A stretch of DNA of 64,000 nucleotides, taken from the NCBI RefSeq assembly GCF_004122165.1, contig NZ_SBKO01000001.1, positions 372,001 through 436,000 of the forward strand. The letters are read 5' to 3'. Both the position numbers and the translations under genes were made by a program. Shown here piece after piece: positions 1 through 8,305 of this stretch; positions within the stretch are counted from its first letter, which is position 1; each line of letters begins with the position of its first letter. Source of the stretch: Flavobacterium amnicola (GTDB lineage Bacteria; Bacteroidota; Bacteroidia; Flavobacteriales; Flavobacteriaceae). The notes beneath the pieces are model-generated. The model ran no database searches. It had not been told where the DNA came from and was given only the letters and a program-made list of their open reading frames with translations.

Positions 1-517
1 CTCCTTTGAGCATTTTTTGCCAATTGGTTTTATCGGCATACAAACTTTTTAGTGCTACTTCGGTAATTCCAGCCAAATAACGATTGGGAACTTCCACAAT
101 TGGAATCGCCTGAATCGCTCCTTGATCAATCCAACGAGTGGGCACTTGCGTTTTACGGGTTACCCCTACCTTCACTTCACTCGACAATGCCAAATAGACA
201 ATATGCGGTTGCAATTGCACTTTTTTTTCATAGTCTAAATCACGATCTTCAATATCCAAATGTGCGGTACTCAATTCGGGTTTCATGATCCAATCGCCAG
301 CCGATGCACTTCCCATAAAACAATCGTAACAAAATCCTTGTCGAAATATTTTTTTCTTCTTCCCACATTCCAAACATTGATACCCTTGATGCACTATTTC
401 CAACTCTTTACCCAACAATTGGTTAAGGTTTAAAAAGCTATTTTCAAACACCAAATAATAGGCTATCGGATTTGAAAATTCGGTTTGCATTTTGGTTAGT
501 ACGCCTTCGTATAGCAT
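1..517 (-). CDS. DUF2797 family protein, C-terminus cut by window edge
   Basis: The reverse strand is open from an ATG at 517 to the window edge, giving 172 residues without a stop. The protein has two CxxC pairs (CLEC near residue 49 and CYDC near residue 65) that look like a zinc-binding knuckle, followed by the run VKVGVTRKTQVPTRWIDQGA, which I recognise as typical of the DUF2797 family. The molecular function of that family is not known to me. It is divergent from the GH3-family gene. The stop codon lies outside the window. Confidence 0.8.
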   Translation of the reverse strand, partial: MLYEGVLTKMQTEFSNPIAYYLVFENSFLNLNQLLGKELEIVHQGYQCLECGKKKKIFRQGFCYDCFMGSASAGDWIMKPELSTAHLDIEDRDLDYEKKVQLQPHIVYLALSSEVKVGVTRKTQVPTRWIDQGAIQAIPIVEVPNRYLAGITEVALKSLYADKTNWQKMLKG

Positions 518-523
518 TGCAGA

Positions 524-638
524 TTTTAGATATTAGACTTTAGATATTAGAATTATTTCCTATTTTTGAAAAGAATGTAAAGTTAATTGTTTTATTTAGG
601 TTATCGAAAATCTAAATTCAAAAATCTAATATCTAAAA
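524..638. repeat. Inverted repeat in the DUF2797/GH3 intergenic region
   Basis: TTTTAGATATTAGA at 524-537, echoed by a direct copy at 539-551, is the exact reverse complement of TCTAATATCTAAAA at 625-638. The arms enclose the GH3 promoter box, so the right arm lies in the GH3 leader transcript. It may be the footprint of a small palindromic element or simple AT-rich drift. Confidence 0.5.
561..568 (+). promoter_or_regulatory. TAnnTTTG promoter box for the GH3-family gene
   Basis: TATTTTTG matches the Bacteroidota -7 consensus. It predicts a transcript start near 573 and a leader of about 70 bases. Confidence 0.5.
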
Positions 639-643
639 TTTAA

Positions 644-2161
644 ATGCCATTACCAATCATAAATTCTATTGCTTCATGGGTTTTAAAACAGCGTATCCAC
701 CAAATGGAACTGTTTTTAAAATACCCTAATGAAGTACAGGAAGATTTGTTAATGACATTGATTCGATCATCAGAAAATACGGTTTTTGGCAAGCAATATG
801 ATTTCGAATCGGTAAAATCCTACCATACTTTTCAGGAGCGTGTTCCAGTTTCAACTTATGAAGATTTAGAGCCTTTAATTGAAAGAACCCGAAAAGGTGA
901 ACAAAATGTTTTTTGGAACGAACCCATCAAATGGTTTGCCAAATCAAGCGGTACTACCAATGCAAAAAGCAAATTTATACCCGTAAGTAGTCAAGCGCTT
1001 GAAGATTGCCATTACAAAGCAGGAAAAGATTTATTATGCTTGTACTTGAATAATAATGAAAATTCTTCGCTATTTACTGGCAAAAGTCTTCGTTTGGGCG
1101 GAAGTAAACAATTATACGAAGACAACAACACCTTTTTTGGTGACTTGTCTGCCATTTTGATTGACAATATGCCTTTTTGGGCGGAATTTAGTAGTACGCC
1201 GAGTAATAAAACTTCGTTAATGAGCGAATGGGAAACCAAATTATTAGCCATTGTTAACGAAACAAAAGTAGAAAACGTAACTAGCTTTGCAGGGGTTCCT
1301 TCTTGGATGATGGTGCTTTTAAACAAAGTTCTGGAAGAAACAGGCAAAACCAATTTATTTGAAGTCTGGCCTAATCTGGAAGTGTATTTTCATGGTGGTG
1401 TCAGTTTTGATCCGTATCGAGAACAATACAAGAAGATTTTACCGAATGATTCGTTTAAATACTATGAAATTTACAATGCTTCGGAAGGGTTTTTCGCCAT
1501 TCAGGATTTGAATAATTCCAATGATTTACTGTTGATGTTAGATTATGGTATTTTCTATGAATTCATTCCAATGGACATCTTTGGCACTTCTAACGAAAAA
1601 GCCATTCGTTTGGCGGAAGTAGAACTCAACAAAAACTATGCTGTGGTCATTACCACCAATTCGGGTTTGTGGCGTTACTTAATTGGCGATACCGTACGTT
1701 TTACTTCTTTAGATCCATATCGCATACGAGTGACCGGTAGGACCAAGCATCATATTAATGTTTTTGGAGAAGAGTTAATGGTTGAAAATACGGATATGGC
1801 CATTGCTAAAACTTGTATGGCAACACAAACTGAAGTAAAAGATTATACCGTTGCTCCGATTTTTATGAAAGGAAAAGAAAAAGGAGCTCACGAATGGATT
1901 ATAGAATTCAAAAAGCAACCGGAAGACCTTGCGAAATTCAGTCAGTTGTTGGATGAAAACATTCAGTCTTTAAATTCCGACTACGAAGCCAAGCGCTACA
2001 ACAACATGACTTTAAATCCGCTAAAAGTGAATGTAGCTCGTGAAAATTTATTTTATGATTGGTTAAAAGAACAAGATAAACTAGGCGGACAACACAAAGT
2101 ACCAAGACTTTCGAATTCAAGAGATTATCTTGAAAATTTATTATCCCTCCAACTCAAATAG
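644..2161 (+). CDS. GH3 auxin-responsive promoter family protein
   Basis: This 505-residue protein matches the GH3 family of acyl-adenylating enzymes across its length. In plants these enzymes conjugate amino acids to carboxylic acid hormones; bacterial substrates are generally unknown. Family motifs are present in order: the nucleotide-binding segment AKSSGTTNAKSKFIPVS near residue 100, YNASEGFFAIQD near residue 278 and GLWRYLIGDTVRF near residue 347. Length is normal for the family and the ATG start follows a clear promoter. It stands alone between divergent DUF2797 and the OmpA-family gene. Substrate and pathway cannot be inferred from the sequence. Confidence 0.88.
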   Translation: MPLPIINSIASWVLKQRIHQMELFLKYPNEVQEDLLMTLIRSSENTVFGKQYDFESVKSYHTFQERVPVSTYEDLEPLIERTRKGEQNVFWNEPIKWFAKSSGTTNAKSKFIPVSSQALEDCHYKAGKDLLCLYLNNNENSSLFTGKSLRLGGSKQLYEDNNTFFGDLSAILIDNMPFWAEFSSTPSNKTSLMSEWETKLLAIVNETKVENVTSFAGVPSWMMVLLNKVLEETGKTNLFEVWPNLEVYFHGGVSFDPYREQYKKILPNDSFKYYEIYNASEGFFAIQDLNNSNDLLLMLDYGIFYEFIPMDIFGTSNEKAIRLAEVELNKNYAVVITTNSGLWRYLIGDTVRFTSLDPYRIRVTGRTKHHINVFGEELMVENTDMAIAKTCMATQTEVKDYTVAPIFMKGKEKGAHEWIIEFKKQPEDLAKFSQLLDENIQSLNSDYEAKRYNNMTLNPLKVNVARENLFYDWLKEQDKLGGQHKVPRLSNSRDYLENLLSLQLK

Positions 2162-2319
2162 TTTTGCATTATTCTGCGAAAATTAGATTTTTCATTCGAT
2201 AAAATGCAATAATCACCGACAAACGGTATTTTGAATTATTTGAAATTTATCTCGTGTGCATTTCGTCGACTTTTTCATGTCTGTTATCTAATAAATTATA
2301 TTTAACAGTATCGCTTCTT

Positions 2320-2327
2320 TACTTTCG
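2320..2327 (+). promoter_or_regulatory. Promoter-like box abutting the OmpA-family start
   Basis: TACTTTCG is one base off TAnnTTTG and ends three bases before the TTG at 2331. If used, transcription would begin at about the start codon, giving a leaderless message. Confidence 0.4.
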
Positions 2328-2330
2328 CGC

Positions 2331-3944
2331 TTGAATTTCCAAAAACCACTAATTTTGAACTCAATTTTTAAGAAAAATTCATTTTTTTCAATCGTTTTAT
2401 TATTTATTTCTACACTTTCGTTCTCTCAAGAGGCATTTATTGCAAATGATCATTTAGAAAATACTTCTTTCGCAACTTCAATTTTAGAGTTGAACGACAA
2501 ATACGAGATTATTTCAACAGGAATTAACACGACTTTATCAGATGTTGGAGCCGCCTTTTTTATGAACAAATACATCATGTATTCATCCAGAAAAACAGGA
2601 GCTATCGGAGCTGGTCGAGATGCCAATACAGGCAATCCTTACAATAGTTTATACTGTTTAAACATAGACAAAACTGGTAATTTATCCCACCCTTATTTCT
2701 TCGCTTCTGTATTAGACGAAAAAGGAAACGAAGGTGGTATTACTTTTTCACCAAATCAAAAAACAGTATATTATACCAACAGTACTCCTGAAAACAGCAC
2801 CAATTACCAATTATACAAAGCTGTTTTTGACGAAACCTGTCGTTGTAGTAATGCTTGGATTAAAAAAGAAGCCGTAGCTTTTAATAATGCGAATTATTCT
2901 ATAGAAAATCCTAATGTTTCTGCTGATGGAAAGAAAATTTATTTTTCTTCGAACATGCCAGGTGGTTTTGGCGGTTATGATTTGTATGTTGCCGATATTG
3001 ACGAAAATGGATTGCCGGTTAATCCTAAAAATTTAGGTTCAGAAATCAACACCATAGGCGACGAGAAATTTGCTTATGCTTCACCAGAAAAAGAATTATT
3101 CTTTTCTTCAAACGGACACGCTGGATATGGTGGACATGACGTATTTGTGTCTAGAATTAGAAAAAATAGCTATTCTACTCCACTAAACTTAGGAAAGACC
3201 ATTAACACTTCTACAGACGAAATTGCATTTATTTTAGCATCAAAAAAGAAAGGGTATTTTACTTCTAACAGACATGAAGGTTTAGGATCGTATGATATTT
3301 ATCGATTTGAGCTTCAAAAAAACAGCAATACGTTAAAAGGACATGCTACTGAAAAAATAAGTAAGATCATTTTGCCTAACACAAAAATCAGTCTAATCGA
3401 CACGGAAGGAAACGAAGTGGCAACACAAACAACTTCTGAAAACGGTGCTTTTAATTTTGAAGTAACTCCGTTAGAAAACTATACTATTGTGGCTAACAAA
3501 GAGGGGTATTTGGATTTTTCACTACCTGTCATTGCTCCTATTGGCAGCACCACAACTGTAGTAGAATTGGATCAGAAAAAAGCAGAAATTACTGCGACCA
3601 ATATTGTGATCGAAAACATTTATTTCGACTACAACAAAGCTTCTATCAAAAAGGAATCGACGCTTTCTTTAAATAAAATTTACGATGCTTTAACGGCTAA
3701 TCCTGAAATGAAAATAACGGTAAATGCCCATACGGATTCTCGCGGTTCGGATACTTACAATTTAATTTTATCAGACAAACGAGCGGCATCAGCCTTACAG
3801 TATTTAATTAAAAAAGGAATTGATCCTTCTAGAATAGTATCTAAGGGCTATGGAGAAACAATGCCATTGTCGAACTGTAAATCAAATTGTACCGAAAAAG
3901 AATTTGAAACCGACAGACGTGTAGAGTTTGTAATTATCAAATAA
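2331..3944 (+). CDS. OmpA family protein with PD40 repeats, outer membrane
   Basis: This 537-residue exported protein begins with a signal peptide (hydrophobic FSIVLLFISTLSFSQ). Residues about 90-330 hold WD40-like PD40 beta-propeller repeats, with repeated phrases such as KIYFSSNMPGGFGGYDLYVADI and YFTSNRHEGLGSYDIYRF. Residues about 345-415 look like a carboxypeptidase-regulatory-like domain. The C-terminus is an OmpA peptidoglycan-binding domain (IYFDYNKASIK, then NAHTDSRGSDTYN and RRVEFVI). Family members tie the outer membrane to peptidoglycan. The start is TTG at 2331; a second TTG at 2355 would still leave a signal peptide. A strong terminator follows. Confidence 0.85.
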   Translation: MNFQKPLILNSIFKKNSFFSIVLLFISTLSFSQEAFIANDHLENTSFATSILELNDKYEIISTGINTTLSDVGAAFFMNKYIMYSSRKTGAIGAGRDANTGNPYNSLYCLNIDKTGNLSHPYFFASVLDEKGNEGGITFSPNQKTVYYTNSTPENSTNYQLYKAVFDETCRCSNAWIKKEAVAFNNANYSIENPNVSADGKKIYFSSNMPGGFGGYDLYVADIDENGLPVNPKNLGSEINTIGDEKFAYASPEKELFFSSNGHAGYGGHDVFVSRIRKNSYSTPLNLGKTINTSTDEIAFILASKKKGYFTSNRHEGLGSYDIYRFELQKNSNTLKGHATEKISKIILPNTKISLIDTEGNEVATQTTSENGAFNFEVTPLENYTIVANKEGYLDFSLPVIAPIGSTTTVVELDQKKAEITATNIVIENIYFDYNKASIKKESTLSLNKIYDALTANPEMKITVNAHTDSRGSDTYNLILSDKRAASALQYLIKKGIDPSRIVSKGYGETMPLSNCKSNCTEKEFETDRRVEFVIIK

Positions 3945-3962
3945 TCTCATTTTTAGAATATT

Positions 3963-4000
3963 AAAAAAATCCCGAGTTGTATTGCAACCCGGGATTTTTT
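3963..4000 (+). terminator. Rho-independent terminator after the OmpA-family gene
   Basis: AATCCCG and GTTG pair with CAAC and CGGGATT around a TATT loop, followed by a T tract. Confidence 0.85.
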
Positions 4001-4029
4001 AGTTACATTCATATCACAATAAACGAACT

Positions 4030-4422
4030 ATGAATTCTGATATTAGCAATTACAACAACAATCAAACTCCTGATGACAAAGCCATTTGTGATGTATTAGC
4101 AAGTGTTTTTACTTCGGAATTGCCTGAAGCTGAAAATAAAATTTGGCACGCACATCCCGTTTGGTTTTTGGAAGGAAATCCTGTTGTGGGTTACAGCAAA
4201 TTAAAGGGCCGAATACGCGTATTATTTTGGAGTGGCGATAGTTTCGAAGAACCACTACTGAAACCCGGCAGTGGAAAATTTAAAGATGCCTCCATCGATT
4301 ATATTTCGCAGGACGAAATCCACTTCAACGATTTAAAGCGTTGGCTTCAAAAAGCACGTGATATTCAGTGGGATTATAAAAATATCGTCAAACGAAAAGG
4401 TGTTTTAGAAAGGTTGAAATAA
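4030..4422 (+). CDS. DUF1801 domain protein
   Basis: This 130-residue soluble protein fits the DUF1801 (YdhG-like) fold family, with the segment IWHAHPVWFLEGNPVVGYSKLKG and the later RVLFWSGDSFEEP. It has no signal peptide and no membrane segment. Function is unknown. It is a single gene between two terminators and converges on the membrane protein gene at 4465-6090. Confidence 0.75.
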   Translation: MNSDISNYNNNQTPDDKAICDVLASVFTSELPEAENKIWHAHPVWFLEGNPVVGYSKLKGRIRVLFWSGDSFEEPLLKPGSGKFKDASIDYISQDEIHFNDLKRWLQKARDIQWDYKNIVKRKGVLERLK

Positions 4423-4426
4423 AGAA

Positions 4427-4455
4427 ACACCTAACAAGTCAAACTCATTAGGTGT
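4427..4455. terminator. Bidirectional terminator between convergent genes
   Basis: ACACCTAA at 4427-4434 pairs with TTAGGTGT at 4448-4455 between the convergent stops at 4422 and 4465. The T and A runs are modest. Confidence 0.6.
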
Positions 4456-4464
4456 CATTTACTA

Positions 4465-6090
4465 TTATTTCCCAACAGAATTATTCTTAAATGTGGAAAC
4501 ATCTATGACATCTTCATTATCGATATCAAAAGAAATCTCAACAACATCGCCTACTCTCGTTATGGGTAATTCATTAGACAATTGTGAAGTTCCGACAAAT
4601 ATTTTTGGGTAATCGGTTACCGTAAAGTAGTAAAAACTATTCCCATTTTTAACATCGTTTTGAATTCTAACAATAGTAGATTGTAGTGTCTTCTTGTCGG
4701 TATTAGCATTCGGCTTTATGATATTACCAGACATGTTATAAGCCCCTTTATAAGACATTAACGCTTCTCGCATCGTATTTCCAACTCCCACAATGGTATA
4801 ATCGTTGATAGAAACCATAGCAAACATTTTCACCAAACCTCCTTTGTCTTTTAATGTCATCACATAGGTTGGAATATTATTAATATTATAAGGGATTGGC
4901 AACGAAGCATCATATCCTTTTTCTTGCACTTTTCCTTGTGCAGAGCTTTGTGCCGCATACTCGGTTGCCCCGCTTTGCTTGTAAAAAGTAGCTTTTTTGG
5001 TACGCGTATCAACCAACACAAAACCAACCGCTGATTCATCTTTACCAACGGAAGTCAAACCTGTATACCAATAGGATTTATTGTCTTTTCCATAAACCAA
5101 AGTCATTTCCTCGGTGATTTGCAATTTGTTTGCGTTAGAAAAGTTCCAATAACCATGAACCAACTCGCCCCAATCGTTTAATTGTTCTTCGACAAAATGA
5201 ATGGGCTGAATACGGTCAATCCATTTGGGAGTGTCTTTCATTGTATATTCTTTAATTTGACCATTTTGTGCATTCACTGCAATTACCCCAACCGCATCAT
5301 TTCCGCTAAAACCAATTGTTTTTTGATATTTAGTCACAACCCAGTAAGGCATTCCTGCATCGTCCACTTCAAAAGTATAATCAGTCAAACCCGTAGTCAT
5401 ATAACCATTCATATAAATGTGACGTTTTATTTCACTCCCAAAATAAGCATCCGGTTGGTATTTTATTTTAATGGCTTTCCCTGCAACATTTTGGATTAAT
5501 TTCACATCCCGCTCGTTCGTTGCCGAAACCATGACATAACCAGCGGTTCCCTCTTTATTGTTCATCCACTTAAAAAATCCCGAATGCAATAAAGGAGCTA
5601 TCCAATAGAGTTTTTTATTCACTTGTTGAATGTAAAATTCCCCTAAATGGACTTGACTTCCTAACGCAGGCTGTGATCCGAGAATTTTTTCACCTAATAA
5701 ATACGCTAAATCTTCATCTACCACACGAATTTCGTCCATAGAAATAGGTGCGATGTGTTTCGAGATTTTATCACCGTTATCAACTTTTCCAATCAGTTGT
5801 TGATGTGCTTGTGTTCTAATCATTTTTGAGCTTCCAATTGGCAAAATAAAAATGTAAAAAAGTAGTCCTAAGGCAATAAACAAAAAAACTTTGCTTGGTT
5901 TTGATAAAATTTTTATCTGTTTTTGATCACTACTGATTTGAAGTCTTGTTGATAAAAAGACCCCTAGCACAACCAACAAAAAGAGTAAAAAGGCCCAACC
6001 AGTAAAGCCGTAATTAAGAACTGGTAGATTTAAGTACCATAAAATTATCCCTACAAAAATTAGAGTTAAAAGAGTAATGATGTTTTTCAT
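4465..6090 (-). CDS. Large membrane-anchored protein of unknown function
   Basis: This 541-residue protein has three predicted membrane segments in the first 90 residues (near residues 5-20, 31-47 and 68-85). A long domain then probably faces the periplasm. That part has several YWV- or YVM-containing beta-rich stretches (YWIAPLLHSGFFKW, PYWVVTKYQKTIGF, SYWYTGLTSVGKDESAVGF, TYVMTLKDKGGLVKMFAMV) that resemble successive PepSY-like repeats, an inference from pattern only. I do not recognise a named family. It is transcribed alone and diverges from fabD. Confidence 0.7.
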   Translation of the reverse strand: MKNIITLLTLIFVGIILWYLNLPVLNYGFTGWAFLLFLLVVLGVFLSTRLQISSDQKQIKILSKPSKVFLFIALGLLFYIFILPIGSSKMIRTQAHQQLIGKVDNGDKISKHIAPISMDEIRVVDEDLAYLLGEKILGSQPALGSQVHLGEFYIQQVNKKLYWIAPLLHSGFFKWMNNKEGTAGYVMVSATNERDVKLIQNVAGKAIKIKYQPDAYFGSEIKRHIYMNGYMTTGLTDYTFEVDDAGMPYWVVTKYQKTIGFSGNDAVGVIAVNAQNGQIKEYTMKDTPKWIDRIQPIHFVEEQLNDWGELVHGYWNFSNANKLQITEEMTLVYGKDNKSYWYTGLTSVGKDESAVGFVLVDTRTKKATFYKQSGATEYAAQSSAQGKVQEKGYDASLPIPYNINNIPTYVMTLKDKGGLVKMFAMVSINDYTIVGVGNTMREALMSYKGAYNMSGNIIKPNANTDKKTLQSTIVRIQNDVKNGNSFYYFTVTDYPKIFVGTSQLSNELPITRVGDVVEISFDIDNEDVIDVSTFKNNSVGK

Positions 6091-6165
6091 TTTAGTTTGA
6101 AGTTTGTTTAGTGGTTAAACGTAAAAAATCAACAAAAGTTACAAAACGAGTTACCAAAAAATATG

Positions 6166-6173
6166 TATTTTTG
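6166..6173 (+). promoter_or_regulatory. TAnnTTTG promoter box for fabD
   Basis: TATTTTTG lies just downstream of an ATG at 6163, so that upstream ATG cannot be in the message. It fixes the fabD start at 6202. Confidence 0.7.
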
Positions 6174-6201
6174 TCTCCTTAAAATTTTGAATCAACCATT
6201 T

Positions 6202-7074
6202 ATGAAAGCATACGTATTTCCTGGACAAGGCGCACAATTTACCGGAATGGGTAAAGATTTATATGAAAATTCAGCAGCAGCTAAAACTTTATTTGAAAAA
6301 GCCAATGATATTTTAGGCTTTAGAATTACCGACATCATGTTTGAAGGTACCGCCGAAGAATTAAAAGAAACAAAAGTAACCCAACCCGCTGTTTTTTTAC
6401 ATTCGGTAATTTTAGCTAAAACATTAGAAAACTTCCAACCAGACATGGTAGCAGGACATTCCTTAGGGGAATTTTCAGCATTGGTTGCCAACGGAACATT
6501 ATCATTTGAGGACGGATTAAAATTAGTTTCACAACGTGCTTTGGCAATGCAAAAAGCTTGTGAAATAACACCTTCAACAATGGCGGCAGTATTAAACTTA
6601 GACGATAAAATTGTAGAAGATATTTGTGCTTCTATTGATGGAGTTGTCGTAGCAGCTAATTATAACTGCCCCGGACAATTGGTAATATCTGGCGAGTACA
6701 AAGCCGTTGAATTGGCTTGTGAAAAAATGAAAGAGGCAGGAGCAAAACGCGCATTAATCCTACCTGTTGGAGGTGCTTTCCACTCACCAATGATGGAACC
6801 TGCAAGAGAAGAACTGGCCGCAGCTATTGAGGCAACAACCTTTAACGCTCCGAGTTGTCCGGTATATCAGAATGTAACCGCAAACGCTGTGAGTGATGCT
6901 AATGAAATCAAAAAGAATCTAATTATTCAATTAACCGCTCCTGTAAAATGGACTCAATCGGTACAACAAATGATTACCGATGGGGCGACAAGCATTACAG
7001 AAGTAGGTCCTGGAAAAGTTTTAGTAGGTTTGGTTAACAAAATCAATAAAGAGATAGAAACTATTTCTGCATAA
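6202..7074 (+). CDS. fabD: Malonyl-CoA:ACP transacylase
   Basis: FabD moves malonyl groups from CoA to acyl carrier protein, the entry step of fatty acid elongation in the cytoplasm. The 290-residue protein starts MKAYVFPGQGAQFTGMGKDL and carries the nucleophile motif GHSLGEFSALVA (active Ser near residue 90), the oxyanion-loop glutamine in PGQGAQ and the catalytic His in GAFHSPMM. An in-frame ATG at 6163 is rejected because the promoter box lies downstream of it. The gene stands alone here, away from other fab genes, and is followed by a strong terminator. Confidence 0.96.
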   Translation: MKAYVFPGQGAQFTGMGKDLYENSAAAKTLFEKANDILGFRITDIMFEGTAEELKETKVTQPAVFLHSVILAKTLENFQPDMVAGHSLGEFSALVANGTLSFEDGLKLVSQRALAMQKACEITPSTMAAVLNLDDKIVEDICASIDGVVVAANYNCPGQLVISGEYKAVELACEKMKEAGAKRALILPVGGAFHSPMMEPAREELAAAIEATTFNAPSCPVYQNVTANAVSDANEIKKNLIIQLTAPVKWTQSVQQMITDGATSITEVGPGKVLVGLVNKINKEIETISA

Positions 7075-7096
7075 CAAACACTACCCTTATTAATAA

Positions 7097-7128
7097 GCTC
7101 CGATTTTTCAGTCGGAGTTTTTTTTATA
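7097..7128 (+). terminator. Rho-independent terminator after fabD
   Basis: GCTCCGA pairs with TCGGAGT across a short loop, followed by a run of eight T. Confidence 0.85.
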
Positions 7129-7157
7129 TATCTTTATGAAAAAGCAAAGATTATAAC

Positions 7158-7838
7158 ATGGACGAATTACTTACAATATTGCAAGAAACAAAAGCAGCAA
7201 AAGTCATTAGTAATGCTATTGAATATTCCGATTATGTCCCCTTAGATTTGTCGATCAACAATGTTGAATTAGCTTCATCTGGCATCAATACAGCCAACGA
7301 ATATGCAATCTATATTCAAAATCATTTAAATTTCCATAAAGGCAAAATTGCCTATGGCGGCTATTTAGAAAATCGGAATTTATACAAGAGAAGTGCTGTT
7401 TTCCATTCGGAAGAAACGGAAGAAAGAAACATTCACATTGGCTTGGATTTATGGATTAATGAAACCGCTCCCATTTATGCGGCTTTAGAAGGTAAAATTC
7501 ATAGTTTTCAAAACAATACTGCTTTAGGAGATTATGGCCCAACCATTATTTTAGAGCACAAAATTGCATCCGTTACCTTTTATACGTTGTACGGTCATTT
7601 GAGTTTGGATAGTCTTGAGAACAAAAAAGTAGGACAGCTCATAAAAAAAGGAGAACAAATTGCCAATTTAGGAATGCCGCCCATCAATGGCGATTATGCG
7701 CCACATTTGCATTTCCAAGTCATTGTAGATCTCGAAAACAAAACCGGAGATTATCCTGGCGTTTGTAGTTTGTCTACACTTTCTTTCTATGAAAAAAATT
7801 GTCCCGATCCAAATCTATTACTAAAAATCAAAAAGTAA
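7158..7838 (+). CDS. Stand-alone M23-type metallopeptidase domain protein, no signal peptide
   Basis: The 226-residue protein contains the LytM/M23 zinc fold: HIGLD (His93, Asp97), YGHL (His147) and HLHF (His183, His185). M23 enzymes usually cleave peptidoglycan cross-bridges in the periplasm, yet no signal peptide is visible. The surrounding phrases GLDLWINETAPIYAALEGKIHSF and DYGPTIILEH recall the middle domain of large fusions that also hold a phosphotransferase and a class III aminotransferase. Here that domain is alone. It may act on a soluble substrate or be exported by another route. It sits between fabD and a lipoprotein gene. Confidence 0.8.
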   Translation: MDELLTILQETKAAKVISNAIEYSDYVPLDLSINNVELASSGINTANEYAIYIQNHLNFHKGKIAYGGYLENRNLYKRSAVFHSEETEERNIHIGLDLWINETAPIYAALEGKIHSFQNNTALGDYGPTIILEHKIASVTFYTLYGHLSLDSLENKKVGQLIKKGEQIANLGMPPINGDYAPHLHFQVIVDLENKTGDYPGVCSLSTLSFYEKNCPDPNLLLKIKK

Positions 7839-7996
7839 GCGTTTATATAATTTCTTCCTTCCAAAAAAAGGAAACCTAAGAAAATCAATTTCACCTCTTT
7901 TTTTCTACTCACGAAAATATTTCTTGGAATTACAAAATATTTTATTTAATATTATAGTTAAATAATAACATTATTAATTCTAAAAAATTTAAAACA

Positions 7997-8248
7997 ATGA
8001 AAAAAACAATTTTAAGCTTAGCTGTAATTGCGGCTTTAATGACATCTTGCAAAGACAAAACACAAGAAGAAGCTGGAGAAGCAATGGATGCTGCTACAAC
8101 TGAAATGACTGAAGCGGTTGACTCAGCTGCTGCTGAAGTAGATTCTGCTGCTGCAAATGCTGTAGACGCTGCTAAAGACGCTACTGCCGCTGGTGCTGCT
8201 AAAGTGGAAGAGGTTGCTAAAGAAGTTAAAGAAGAAGCTAAACACTAA
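7997..8248 (+). CDS. Small alanine-rich lipoprotein
   Basis: The 83-residue product has a lipoprotein signal (hydrophobic stretch ending LMTSC) and a mature part made of Ala, Glu, Asp, Thr and Val. Repeated phrases TEMTEAVDSAAAEVDSAAA suggest one long amphipathic helix. A close paralogue lies at 14252-14476 with the same TEMTEAVD(S/T)AAA core. It may be a Lpp-like envelope spacer, but no function is established. It is followed by a strong terminator shared with galE. Confidence 0.8.
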   Translation: MKKTILSLAVIAALMTSCKDKTQEEAGEAMDAATTEMTEAVDSAAAEVDSAAANAVDAAKDATAAGAAKVEEVAKEVKEEAKH

Positions 8249-8272
8249 TTCTAGCTATGCTTATAAAAAACA

Positions 8273-8294
8273 AATCCCGAGTCACCTCGGGATT
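8273..8294. terminator. Bidirectional terminator, lipoprotein gene and galE
   Basis: AATCCCGAG pairs perfectly with CTCGGGATT around TCAC, between convergent genes. Confidence 0.85.
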
Positions 8295-8305
8295 TTATTT
8301 TTTAT

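Noticed and set aside
6163..6201. Upstream ATG extending fabD by 13 residues
   Set aside because: The ATG lies upstream of the TAnnTTTG box and would not be in the transcript; the family begins MKAYVFPGQG.
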